In this document: piece after piece, positions 24,252 to 31,499 of the stretch
Layout of the letters: each line of letters begins with the position of its first letter
How positions within the stretch are numbered: position 1 is the stretch's first letter
Source: Steroidobacter sp.
Lineage (GTDB): Bacteria; Pseudomonadota; Gammaproteobacteria; Steroidobacterales; Steroidobacteraceae
Length of the DNA stretch: 36,455 bases
Reading direction: 5' to 3'
Assembly (NCBI RefSeq): GCF_016790065.1
Contig: NZ_JAEUPY010000630.1
Location: 1-36,455 of the forward strand
Program-made: the position numbers and the translations under genes
The notes under the pieces: generated by a model
The model's input: the letters and a program-made list of their open reading frames with translations, nothing else
The model's database searches: none
Told to the model about the DNA's origin: nothing

Positions 24252-25547
24252 GTGAAGTTCACGTCCACGCCGGTGTCCAGCTTCGATAGCGTGTCGCGCG
24301 GCTATCGATACTACGTGCTGGCATTGTTGACCTTGGTGTTCATCGTCAACTTCGTCGACCGGCAAGTGCTGTCGGTGTTGATCGAACCCATCAAGCGCGA
24401 TCTGCAGCTCACCGATACTCAACTCGGCTTGTTGTCCGGGCTGGCCTTTGCGTTGTTCTACGTGACCGCCGGCGTGCCGATCGCCCGCCTGGCGGACCTG
24501 AAGTCACGGCGCAATCTGATCGCGGTATGCATGATCGTGTGGTCGTCCATGACTGCGCTGTGTGGAACGGCCGCAAACTTTGCTCACTTGTTGTTGGCGC
24601 GGATCGGTGTGGCCGTCGGCGAAGCGGGCTGCGTCGCGCCTTCGCATTCGATTTTGTCCGATTACTTTCGGCCGAGGGATCGAGCCACTGCGCTGTCGAT
24701 ATACGCGGCCGGCGCTTCGGTGGGCGTGTTTATCGGTCTGCTCGGCGGCGGTTGGTTGGCTGAAGCGTTCGGCTGGCGTGCGGCGCTGGTCATCATTGGA
24801 TTGCCTGGCATCGCCGTCGCATTGGTGGTGTTAGTAACGCTGCGCGAGCCGAGGCGAGGCATGTCGTTGCCTTCGCAAGGCGCGCCGTCGTCGTCTGCGC
24901 CGACGCATTTCTGGGCTGACTTGGGCCGTTTGTTACGTCGGCCGACGCTCGTGTTCATCGCGCTGGCCGGTGGGTTTCAATCCATGGTGACTTACGGCGT
25001 TGCCACTTGGTTGCCTGCATTCTTCATGCGCGTGCATGGAATGACTCCGTCTCGCGCCGGAGCGACGCTAGCGGTGATCAGCGGATTGGTGGCAGGCGTC
25101 GGTGCAATCGTCGGCGGCAGTATCACGGCTCGCTTGTCACGTAACGAACGGCGTTGGTTGCTTTGGGTGCCGGCGATCGCAACCGTGGTCGCCACGCCGT
25201 CATATGCATTTGCCATTCTGTCGCCGTCGGTCTCTGCCAGTTTGTTGTGTCTAGTGCCGGCTGCATTCGTGAGCATGGTGTATGTCGGCCCGGCGCTTGC
25301 GGCGACTCATGGAGTGGCTGGCGTGAGCTTGCGCGCCACCGGTGTGGCGTTGACATTGTTTGTGAGTAATCTGCTCGGCATCGGTGGCGGCGCGTTGCTG
25401 GTCGGTGTAGTGAGCGATGCATTCGTTGCCGCCGAACCGACGGTGTCGCTGCGCTATGGATTGTTGGCGGTGTTGGTAGCAAACGTTCCGGCCACCATTG
25501 GATATTTGCTGGCGGCCAACGGCGTGCGCGACGACTGGCACGAATAG
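24252..25547 (+). CDS. MFS transporter, spinster-like
   Basis: 431 residues from a GTG at 24252, chosen for the AGGGG at 24241-24245 six bases upstream; an ATG at 24204 would add 16 residues of unconserved-looking sequence. Twelve hydrophobic helices can be counted roughly. Family features are YVLALLTLVFIVNFVDRQVLSVLIEPIK at the start, the loop 2-3 motif PIARLADLKSRRNLIA, and AVGEAGCVAPSHSILSDYF, all typical of the spinster-type major facilitator group. It is an inner-membrane transporter. It sits between the AraC regulator and the TonB-dependent receptor, so inner-membrane import or export of the molecule taken up by the receptor is likely. Substrate unknown. Confidence 0.9.
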   Translation: MKFTSTPVSSFDSVSRGYRYYVLALLTLVFIVNFVDRQVLSVLIEPIKRDLQLTDTQLGLLSGLAFALFYVTAGVPIARLADLKSRRNLIAVCMIVWSSMTALCGTAANFAHLLLARIGVAVGEAGCVAPSHSILSDYFRPRDRATALSIYAAGASVGVFIGLLGGGWLAEAFGWRAALVIIGLPGIAVALVVLVTLREPRRGMSLPSQGAPSSSAPTHFWADLGRLLRRPTLVFIALAGGFQSMVTYGVATWLPAFFMRVHGMTPSRAGATLAVISGLVAGVGAIVGGSITARLSRNERRWLLWVPAIATVVATPSYAFAILSPSVSASLLCLVPAAFVSMVYVGPALAATHGVAGVSLRATGVALTLFVSNLLGIGGGALLVGVVSDAFVAAEPTVSLRYGLLAVLVANVPATIGYLLAANGVRDDWHE

Positions 25548-25612
25548 CTCCACCGCCGGCATCCGGGTATAGTCGCAGCCCCGCGGGGGTGGGGTGTTGA
25601 AAGGAGCTCACA

Positions 25613-27874
25613 ATGGGTTACCGGCCTGTTCGGTATCATCCCCGCGTTGCGGCGTGGCCCGTGCTGTTGATTCTTGCCGCATCGATCGCGCCCGCCGCCG
25701 ATAACCCAACGTCCGATCAAGTCGAAGCCGGGCAGATCGAAGAAGTGCTGGTGAGCGCGCGCCGTCGCGGCGATGAGCGCCTGCAGGATGTGCCGGTTGC
25801 GGTCAGCGTGCTGTCCGATGAAACCTTGCGTAAAGCGGGCATCGTCGACTTGTCCGAGGTCGCCAGCCGTACGCCCAGCTTCAGCTTCGGCCAACAAATC
25901 GGCAATCAACAAGAAATAGTGATTCGCGGCATTGGCACGTTGCGTCTGACCGGCTCGGCGGCCGAGCCTTCGGTGGGCACTTTCATCGATGAGGTCTATG
26001 TCGGTCGCCGCGGCACGGCGACGCCGCCCCTGTTCGATCTGGAGCGCATCGAAGTCGTGCGCGGTCCGCAGGGAACGTTGTATGGAAAAAATGTGGTTGG
26101 CGGTGCGGTCAACCTGCTCACCGCACGGCCGAGCGATGAGACTGCCGCCCGCGTTGCGCTGGCGTATGGCCAATACGATGCGCTGGGTGGGCAGAATCTT
26201 TGGGAAGGTTCGGGCTATGTGACCGGCGCGTTGACCGACACCGTGGCAGGGCGGCTGGCGGTTTATTTCCGCGAGCATGACGGCTACTCCCAAAATACCC
26301 TGCTCGATGAAGCGCTCGACGATCAGCATAGCTACGCACTGCGTGGCTCGTTGTCGTTCCAGCCCAGCGAGGCGCTGGACATCAATGTCATTGCCGACTT
26401 CAGTCACAACCAGACCCATGGTCAGTCGCGTCGGGCTGTGGACGATGCATCGGTGCCTGGCTTGGGGGTGGTGGTCGGGTCCGGGCTATTGAGCACCAAC
26501 GTGCGCGAGAGCGACGCACCGTGGCCTCAATGGGAAGATCAGGACACCGCAGGGCTGACGGCGCGCTTCGATTATCGGCTGAGCGGCGGACCTACGCTGA
26601 CCTACTTGTCGGCAGTTCGTTACGGCGACTTCAACGGCCGTTATTCGCTAGTGGGCACGCGCTCGCCGCCGTCGTTGACCGATGCAGCCAATGCGCAGCG
26701 CGAGAAGTACGTCGGCATCACTCAGGATTTGCGCATCCGTTCTGCCGCCGGCGCTCTGCGCTGGGTCGCTGGTTTGTATTTTCTCCGCGAACAGACCGAC
26801 ATCATCGATAACAGCATCGCCACCACATTTCTGTCAGTGCTCGGCCCAGGTAGCGTCGGCGACATTCTGGACGGCGAGTTCATCTACGATCAACAAAACA
26901 TCACCCAAAGCTCGGCGATTTACGGCGAGCTGAATTGGGAGCTGACGGATACGGTGTCCCTGACCGCGGGCGGTCGTTATACCTATGACGATAAGAACTA
27001 TCGCAATCGCTCCGAGTGTCTGGATTTCGGCGCGCAGCCCGATTTCATCTATTGCGTGGCGCCGCTCGGCGCGGAGTTCTGGAATATTCGAACCAGCAAG
27101 CGTTGGAGCGAGTTCACACCCAAGGCCAGTTTGGACTGGCGTGCCAACGATCACGCACTGTTGTATGTGAGTGCGGCACGCGGCTTCAAAGGTGGCGGCT
27201 GGCAAGGCAAACCCGGCACCGAAGCGGCTGCGCTGCTGCCTTACGATCCCGAGGTTGCCTGGACTTATGAAGTCGGCGCCAAGACTGACTGGGCCGACGG
27301 CCGCATGCGAGCCAACATTGCGGTGTTTCATACAGCCTTCGACGATCTGCAAGTCGAGCAGCTCGACGATACCGGCCTGTCGCTGATCATCGATAACGCA
27401 GCGTCGGCAAGCATCGACGGTGTCGAGCTGGAAGTGCAGTTGCGGCCGATACCGTCGTTGCAAGTATGGCTGAGCGGTTCTTATCTGGACTCGGAATATC
27501 AGGACTTCATCGATTCGGCCGGCAACGATTTGTCCGGCAATCGGTTGGCACGCACGCCAGAGTTTCGTTTCACCGGTGGCGCTGACTACACCGTGCCGAT
27601 CACTAGCGGGCTGTCTCTGGACACGCGCGTGGAATATCAGTGGCAGGACGATATGCCCTGGCTGGTGGAGAACACGGTGCTCGAAGATGACTACGGACTA
27701 CTGGACGCACGCGTGGCGCTACAAGCCTTGCACGCGCAGTGGGAAATCGCGCTGTTCGGAAAGAACCTGACGGACGAGTTGTATCGCGTCGACGCCATTC
27801 CGTTTCTGGGCGATGTGTTCTCCCGTTTCGGCGCGCCGCGCAGCTACGGTGTCCAGTTCACCAAGACTTTCTAA
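25613..27874 (+). CDS. TonB-dependent outer-membrane receptor
   Basis: 753 residues. The start has AAGGAG (25601-25606) six bases upstream, and TATAGT at 25568-25573 could be a -10 element. A signal peptide ends near residue 28. IEEVLVSARRRGDERLQDVPVAV combines a TonB-box-like strand with the plug start of the family common in organic-compound degraders. The plug includes IVIRGIGTLR and LERIEVVRGPQGTLYGKNVVGGAVNL. The rest is a beta barrel ending in SYGVQFTKTF, with the terminal Phe used by the Bam machinery. No FecR-type N-terminal signalling domain is present. It is followed 1 bp later by a GMC oxidoreductase, so active uptake is probably coupled to oxidation. Ligand unknown; iron-siderophore is less likely than a hydrophobic organic. 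Confidence 0.95.
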   Translation: MGYRPVRYHPRVAAWPVLLILAASIAPAADNPTSDQVEAGQIEEVLVSARRRGDERLQDVPVAVSVLSDETLRKAGIVDLSEVASRTPSFSFGQQIGNQQEIVIRGIGTLRLTGSAAEPSVGTFIDEVYVGRRGTATPPLFDLERIEVVRGPQGTLYGKNVVGGAVNLLTARPSDETAARVALAYGQYDALGGQNLWEGSGYVTGALTDTVAGRLAVYFREHDGYSQNTLLDEALDDQHSYALRGSLSFQPSEALDINVIADFSHNQTHGQSRRAVDDASVPGLGVVVGSGLLSTNVRESDAPWPQWEDQDTAGLTARFDYRLSGGPTLTYLSAVRYGDFNGRYSLVGTRSPPSLTDAANAQREKYVGITQDLRIRSAAGALRWVAGLYFLREQTDIIDNSIATTFLSVLGPGSVGDILDGEFIYDQQNITQSSAIYGELNWELTDTVSLTAGGRYTYDDKNYRNRSECLDFGAQPDFIYCVAPLGAEFWNIRTSKRWSEFTPKASLDWRANDHALLYVSAARGFKGGGWQGKPGTEAAALLPYDPEVAWTYEVGAKTDWADGRMRANIAVFHTAFDDLQVEQLDDTGLSLIIDNAASASIDGVELEVQLRPIPSLQVWLSGSYLDSEYQDFIDSAGNDLSGNRLARTPEFRFTGGADYTVPITSGLSLDTRVEYQWQDDMPWLVENTVLEDDYGLLDARVALQALHAQWEIALFGKNLTDELYRVDAIPFLGDVFSRFGAPRSYGVQFTKTF

Positions 27875-27875
27875 C

Positions 27876-29492
27876 GTGGCTCACGACACCACTGAGACAC
27901 TGACCGCCGACTACGTGATCGCGGGTGGCGGTTCCGCAGGCTGCGTAGTTGCGCGTCGGTTGGTCGACGCGGGCTACAGCGTCATTCTGTTGGAAGCCGG
28001 CGGTGACGATCGCAGAGCTGCGGTTTATGTGCCGGCGGGCTCGGCGCGTCTGGTCGGCAATGCCGATTACGATTGGAAATACGAGACCGAGCCCGATCCC
28101 TCACGCAATGGCCGCACCGACAACTGGCCGTCGGGAAAAGTGCTCGGTGGCGGCGGCTCCATCAACGGCATGATTTATTTGCGCGGCAATCCTGCTGATT
28201 ACCAGCGATGGGTGGAGCAGGGCGCCACGGGTTGGAGCTTCCCGGAAGTGTTGCCGTATTTCTTGCGCGCCGAGCGCAACGAGAACGGCGCCGGTCAGTT
28301 TCATTCAGATCGCGGCTTGCTGGGCGTTTCGAATCTGCGCGTCCATCATCCGTTCAACAAATTGTTTGTCGATGCCTGCGCGGTGGCGGGGATTCCGCGT
28401 AACGATGACTTCAATGGCGCGGCTCAGGAAGGCGTTGGGTATTACCAAGCCACGCAATGGAAAGGGTTGAGATGCAGTGCTGCGCGTGGTTATTTGCGAC
28501 CGATACGCGGCCACAAGAACTTACGACTGCTGACGCGCGCGTTTGTGGATCGCATTCGAGTGAAGGCCGGTGTCGCCGAGGCAGTGGAGTTCAAACACTA
28601 CGGCGTTAGCAAGGTAGCGGTGGCTCGTCGTGAAATCCTGCTGGCGGCTGGCACCATTGGCTCGCCTAAAATCCTGATGCTCTCTGGCATTGGTCCCCGT
28701 GACGAGCTGGAACGTCAGGGCATTTCCTGTGTGCAAGAGTTGCCGGGCGTCGGTCGTAATCTGCAGGAACATCCGGGCATCATGCTCAGTTACGACGTGC
28801 ACATGCGTACCATGAATGTCGATGCACATTCTCGCTGGCGTTTCGGTATGCGCGCCTTGCAGTTCGCTTTGCTCCGGCGTGGGCCGGCGACCAGTCCGAT
28901 TTCTCATGTGGGCGCGTTCTTTCGCACTCGCCCCGAATTGCCGGTCTTCGATGCGCAGATTCATTTCCAGCCGCTCGGCTATGAAGTGACGCCGGATAAA
29001 GTGATATTGGCGGAGGCCAATCGCGTGAGCCTGGCGGTGAATGTGAGTCGGCCGCAGTCGCGAGGCACGATTCGGTTACGATCGGCGCATCCTCAGGACG
29101 CGCCCATCATCGAACACCCGTTGTTGGGGGCCGAGGCCGACGTGCGAACATTGATCGACGGAGCTCGCATCATGCGCGGAATTTTCAACTCGCCTGCGCT
29201 TCGTGAACACGTTGGCAAGGAGTATTTGCCCGGCGAAGCGGTGACGTCCGACGAGCACTGGGAGGCTTACGTACGCGCCGGCTCGTTCGCGATGTACCAC
29301 CCGATCGGCACTTGCCGGATGGGGGCAGTCGACGATCCGGAGACGGTGGTCGATCCCGAACTGCGCGTAAAGAACATTCGGCAATTGCGAGTGATCGATG
29401 CCGCTGTCATGCCCAGCCTGCCTTCCTGCAATACCAACGGCCCGACCATCATGATCGCCGAGCGTGCCGCCGCTCTGCTGACCGGCATCTGA
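27876..29492 (+). CDS. GMC-family FAD oxidoreductase (choline dehydrogenase-like)
   Basis: 538 residues from a GTG at 27876, one base after the receptor stop; a longer frame into the receptor gene is unlikely. The FAD-binding motif is VIAGGGSAGCVVARRL (GGGSAG at 17-22). GKVLGGGGSINGMIYLRG is GMC signature 1 and GTIGSPKILMLSGIGP is signature 2. The active-site His is in MYHPIGTCRMG near residue 475, and the Asn in SCNTNGPTIMIAERAA closes the C-terminal motif. GMC enzymes oxidise alcohols to aldehydes or ketones. Genomic context suggests an organic alcohol imported by the receptor and transporter rather than choline, as no betaine gene is nearby. No signal peptide is visible. Confidence 0.94.
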   Translation: MAHDTTETLTADYVIAGGGSAGCVVARRLVDAGYSVILLEAGGDDRRAAVYVPAGSARLVGNADYDWKYETEPDPSRNGRTDNWPSGKVLGGGGSINGMIYLRGNPADYQRWVEQGATGWSFPEVLPYFLRAERNENGAGQFHSDRGLLGVSNLRVHHPFNKLFVDACAVAGIPRNDDFNGAAQEGVGYYQATQWKGLRCSAARGYLRPIRGHKNLRLLTRAFVDRIRVKAGVAEAVEFKHYGVSKVAVARREILLAAGTIGSPKILMLSGIGPRDELERQGISCVQELPGVGRNLQEHPGIMLSYDVHMRTMNVDAHSRWRFGMRALQFALLRRGPATSPISHVGAFFRTRPELPVFDAQIHFQPLGYEVTPDKVILAEANRVSLAVNVSRPQSRGTIRLRSAHPQDAPIIEHPLLGAEADVRTLIDGARIMRGIFNSPALREHVGKEYLPGEAVTSDEHWEAYVRAGSFAMYHPIGTCRMGAVDDPETVVDPELRVKNIRQLRVIDAAVMPSLPSCNTNGPTIMIAERAAALLTGI

Positions 29493-29494
29493 CC

Positions 29495-30202
29495 ATGTTG
29501 CCGTTGTTGTATATCGTGAGAATGGATGTCGAGCCGGCGTACCTGCCCGAGTTTGTTAGCTGGTATGACACGCGCCACGCGCCCGACTTGATTCGCGCCG
29601 GCTTTCATAGCTGCCACGCTTATCATTCCTGCGAGCTGGCGCCTTTCATCTGTAATGTCTACGAGATCCCGAGTCTGGAAATATTCTCCAGCGACGCCTA
29701 CGTTCAGGTGCGGCACGACGATCGGCAGCTCACCGAACAGGTGTTACACAAGATCAGCAATCATTCCAATACTATCTTTGCGCAGGATGTAGTTGTCGGC
29801 ATACCGGCTCGTGCATTCGAACCCGATGCGCGGCCCAGTCGCTCAGGCGCGGTGACTGCACCGGTCATCACTACTGTGCGCTTCGATATCGACGAGTCAC
29901 GCGCTGAGGATTTGAAAACCTGGTTTCGTGATGTCGAGGCCAACGCGCAATCGCGCCGGCCCGGTTGGCTGCGTTCGCGGCTGGCGCACCAGTCTGGAAA
30001 GCACCCGATGTTTCCTTCCAAGCAAGCGCAATGGCAAGTGCTGACGGAGTGGGCCAGTCTCGACGGCGCTCGTTCGGAGGGCGCGGCGGAACAAGTCGTC
30101 GAGCGTTATTCGCTGGCTTTCGGTGGCGCCATTCGCAACGCGCAACACCACGTTGCTGCGTTGAACGCGACGTTACTCAATAGCAATAGCTGGACGGTGT
30201 AA
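29495..30202 (+). CDS. Unassigned protein with two dimeric alpha/beta-barrel-like domains
   Basis: 235 residues from the ATG at 29495, 2 bp after the GMC gene. I do not recognise a named family. Two similar halves are suggested: PLLYIVRMDVEPAYLPEFVSW with WYDTRHAPDLIRAGF, and ITTVRFDIDESRAEDLKTWFRD with RRPGWLRSRL. Each has a beta strand of the VR.D type, an acidic helix and a W/F-rich turn, as in EthD- or ABM-like ferredoxin folds; R27-H28-A29-P30 resembles the EthD RHAP motif. Such folds include small cofactor-free oxygenases, isomerases and dehydratases. There is no signal peptide. Coupled translation with the GMC enzyme suggests it acts on the oxidation product. Function is inference only. 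Confidence 0.75.
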   Translation: MLPLLYIVRMDVEPAYLPEFVSWYDTRHAPDLIRAGFHSCHAYHSCELAPFICNVYEIPSLEIFSSDAYVQVRHDDRQLTEQVLHKISNHSNTIFAQDVVVGIPARAFEPDARPSRSGAVTAPVITTVRFDIDESRAEDLKTWFRDVEANAQSRRPGWLRSRLAHQSGKHPMFPSKQAQWQVLTEWASLDGARSEGAAEQVVERYSLAFGGAIRNAQHHVAALNATLLNSNSWTV

Positions 30203-30206
30203 CGCC

Positions 30207-30878
30207 TCAGATCGTGGCGGTGGGTCGTGCCTTGCGGCCGACCATGCGCTCCACGTTTCGGATCATGTGCATGACCACGTCGGTTTGTGACCAGCGACCC
30301 ATCGGCCGCCACCACAATGCTGCCCACGTGAGCAGGCCGCCGATGGAGAGCGCGGTGAAATCCGGATCGTCGAACACGAATTCGCCGCGTTTGGCGCCTT
30401 CTTGTAACAACGCCGACAGCTTGCGATCGAATTCTTGTTTCAGCTCCGCCAGCACCTGGCCTTCTTCGGGCTCCAGATTCATTTCTTCGCGCCGATACAC
30501 CACGATGCATTGCTGGTTCTGGAGCACTGCCGAAGTCACGCGCTCGATGGCGAGTCGCAATTTCTCACCCGGTGGTAGCTTGGTCGACAACGCTTCATCC
30601 AGCGCTGCCAGCGGCGAGCGAATGCCGATTTCACAGATGGCGTTGAGGATCTCGCTCTTGTTCCGGAAATAGGAATATAAGAAGGGCTTGGTGACTTTCA
30701 GCTCGGCCGCAATGGTATCGAGCGTGGTCGCTTCATAGCCCTGTGCAAAAAACAGTTCGCGTGACTGTTCCAGAATTCGCCGCCGCTTGAATTCCTGAAC
30801 CTCGGTTCGTAATTCATGCTTGTGCGATTGCACTTCGGTTTTCTTATTTGCCTTCGAGGCGCTCACCCGCGCAGCCAT
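30207..30878 (-). CDS. TetR-family transcriptional regulator
   Basis: 223 residues. An N-terminal charged stretch with many Lys precedes the helix-turn-helix: RRILEQSRELFFAQGYEATT, then LDTIAAELKVTKPFLYSYFRNKSEIL, the TetR signature. The C-terminal ligand domain contains PEEGQVLAELKQEFDRKLSAL and a Trp-rich end (LLTWAALWWRPMG). The start is preceded by GGGAAG a few bases upstream. It is convergent with the dimeric-barrel gene, 4 bp between stops, and closes the catabolic cluster. It may repress the receptor/GMC operon or be unrelated; no operator palindrome was confirmed. The length and C-terminus resemble regulators of lipid or aromatic degradation. Confidence 0.92.
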   Translation of the reverse strand: MAARVSASKANKKTEVQSHKHELRTEVQEFKRRRILEQSRELFFAQGYEATTLDTIAAELKVTKPFLYSYFRNKSEILNAICEIGIRSPLAALDEALSTKLPPGEKLRLAIERVTSAVLQNQQCIVVYRREEMNLEPEEGQVLAELKQEFDRKLSALLQEGAKRGEFVFDDPDFTALSIGGLLTWAALWWRPMGRWSQTDVVMHMIRNVERMVGRKARPTATI

Positions 30879-31420
30879 AATCTTCCCTCAGCAATACTCG
30901 TGCAAAAAAGCCCGTGAATGATGAGGCAGAATGACAGGCATCGCAATGAATGACGGTAAGCATTGCTGTCGGAAAATTCGCGTTAGCGACACTCCCTACA
31001 AACACTTGTACAGATACTCGACACTTCGCGCTCACTGCAGGTTTCGTTGAGCGCTCACGGGACGAACGTGCGGTCAGTGAACCGCTCGGTCGCCCGCTCC
31101 CCAGCCGCCATTGCCCAACCGCCAGCCCTGCAGAATTTGCTGCCCGCCAACACACCACTAGCTGCATCTGGGCATTGTTGTGGTAGGATGCGCGCCCTCG
31201 CGGCGACAGGCGCTTAGCCCTGACGCCCGAGAGTGTCAGCGGATGGTTCGGCAAAAGGCTGGGTGTGAATTGGTAAGCTACTGATTCCACTAGGGAAAAG
31301 CCTTCTAGCGTCGGCGCGGCCCCAAGGGCTCCGACACCTCCTCCGCACACGACACGGCCCCGCTGCCTCACGGCTCCGGCACAGGATGGACGGCTCACGC
31401 CGTCGGCCAATCGACACTGG
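30879..31420. other. Long intergenic region between tetR-like gene and tRNA-Arg
   Basis: About 540 bp with no convincing gene. TAGGAT (31184-31189) followed by GCGCGCCC looks like a -10 with a GC-rich discriminator, typical of stable-RNA promoters, but no -35 is evident. It would give a leader of about 225 nt before tRNA-Arg. Stems are possible at CTGAC/GTCAG (31221-31238) and at 31389-31404. A minus-strand frame covering 30844-31410 overlaps the tetR-like start and has no protein-like features. Confidence 0.55.
31389..31404. repeat. Hairpin 17 nt before tRNA-Arg
   Basis: GACGGC (31389-31394), loop TCAC, GCCGTC (31399-31404), a perfect 6-bp stem with a tetraloop. It may guide 5' processing of the tRNA precursor. 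No T-run follows. Confidence 0.45.
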
Positions 31421-31497
31421 GCGCCCGTAGCTCAGTTGGATAGAGCGCATGGCTACGAACCATGAGGTCGGGAGTTCGAATCTCTCCGGGCGCGCCA
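31421..31497 (+). tRNA. tRNA-Arg (ACG)
   Basis: A 77-nt tRNA. GCGCCCG (31421-31427) pairs with CGGGCGC (31487-31493), then discriminator G and encoded CCA (31495-31497). D-arm AGCTCAGTTGGATAGAGC, anticodon loop CTACGAA with anticodon ACG at 31455-31457 (wobble A normally edited to inosine, reading CGU/CGC/CGA) and T-arm GGAGTTCGAATCTCTCC are all present. It ends 2 bp before the stop codon of the convergent secDF gene, with no terminator between. Confidence 0.97.
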
Positions 31498-31499
31498 TC

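Noticed and set aside
31256-31320. tRNA-Leu-like stretch with GAATTGGTAAGC
   Set aside because: The D-arm-like piece is not backed by an acceptor stem, a paired anticodon stem or a T-arm, so chance similarity is more likely than a tRNA remnant.
30844-31410. Minus-strand 188-codon frame upstream of tRNA-Arg
   Set aside because: It overlaps the start of the TetR gene, has no recognisable fold, low-complexity composition and no Shine-Dalgarno.
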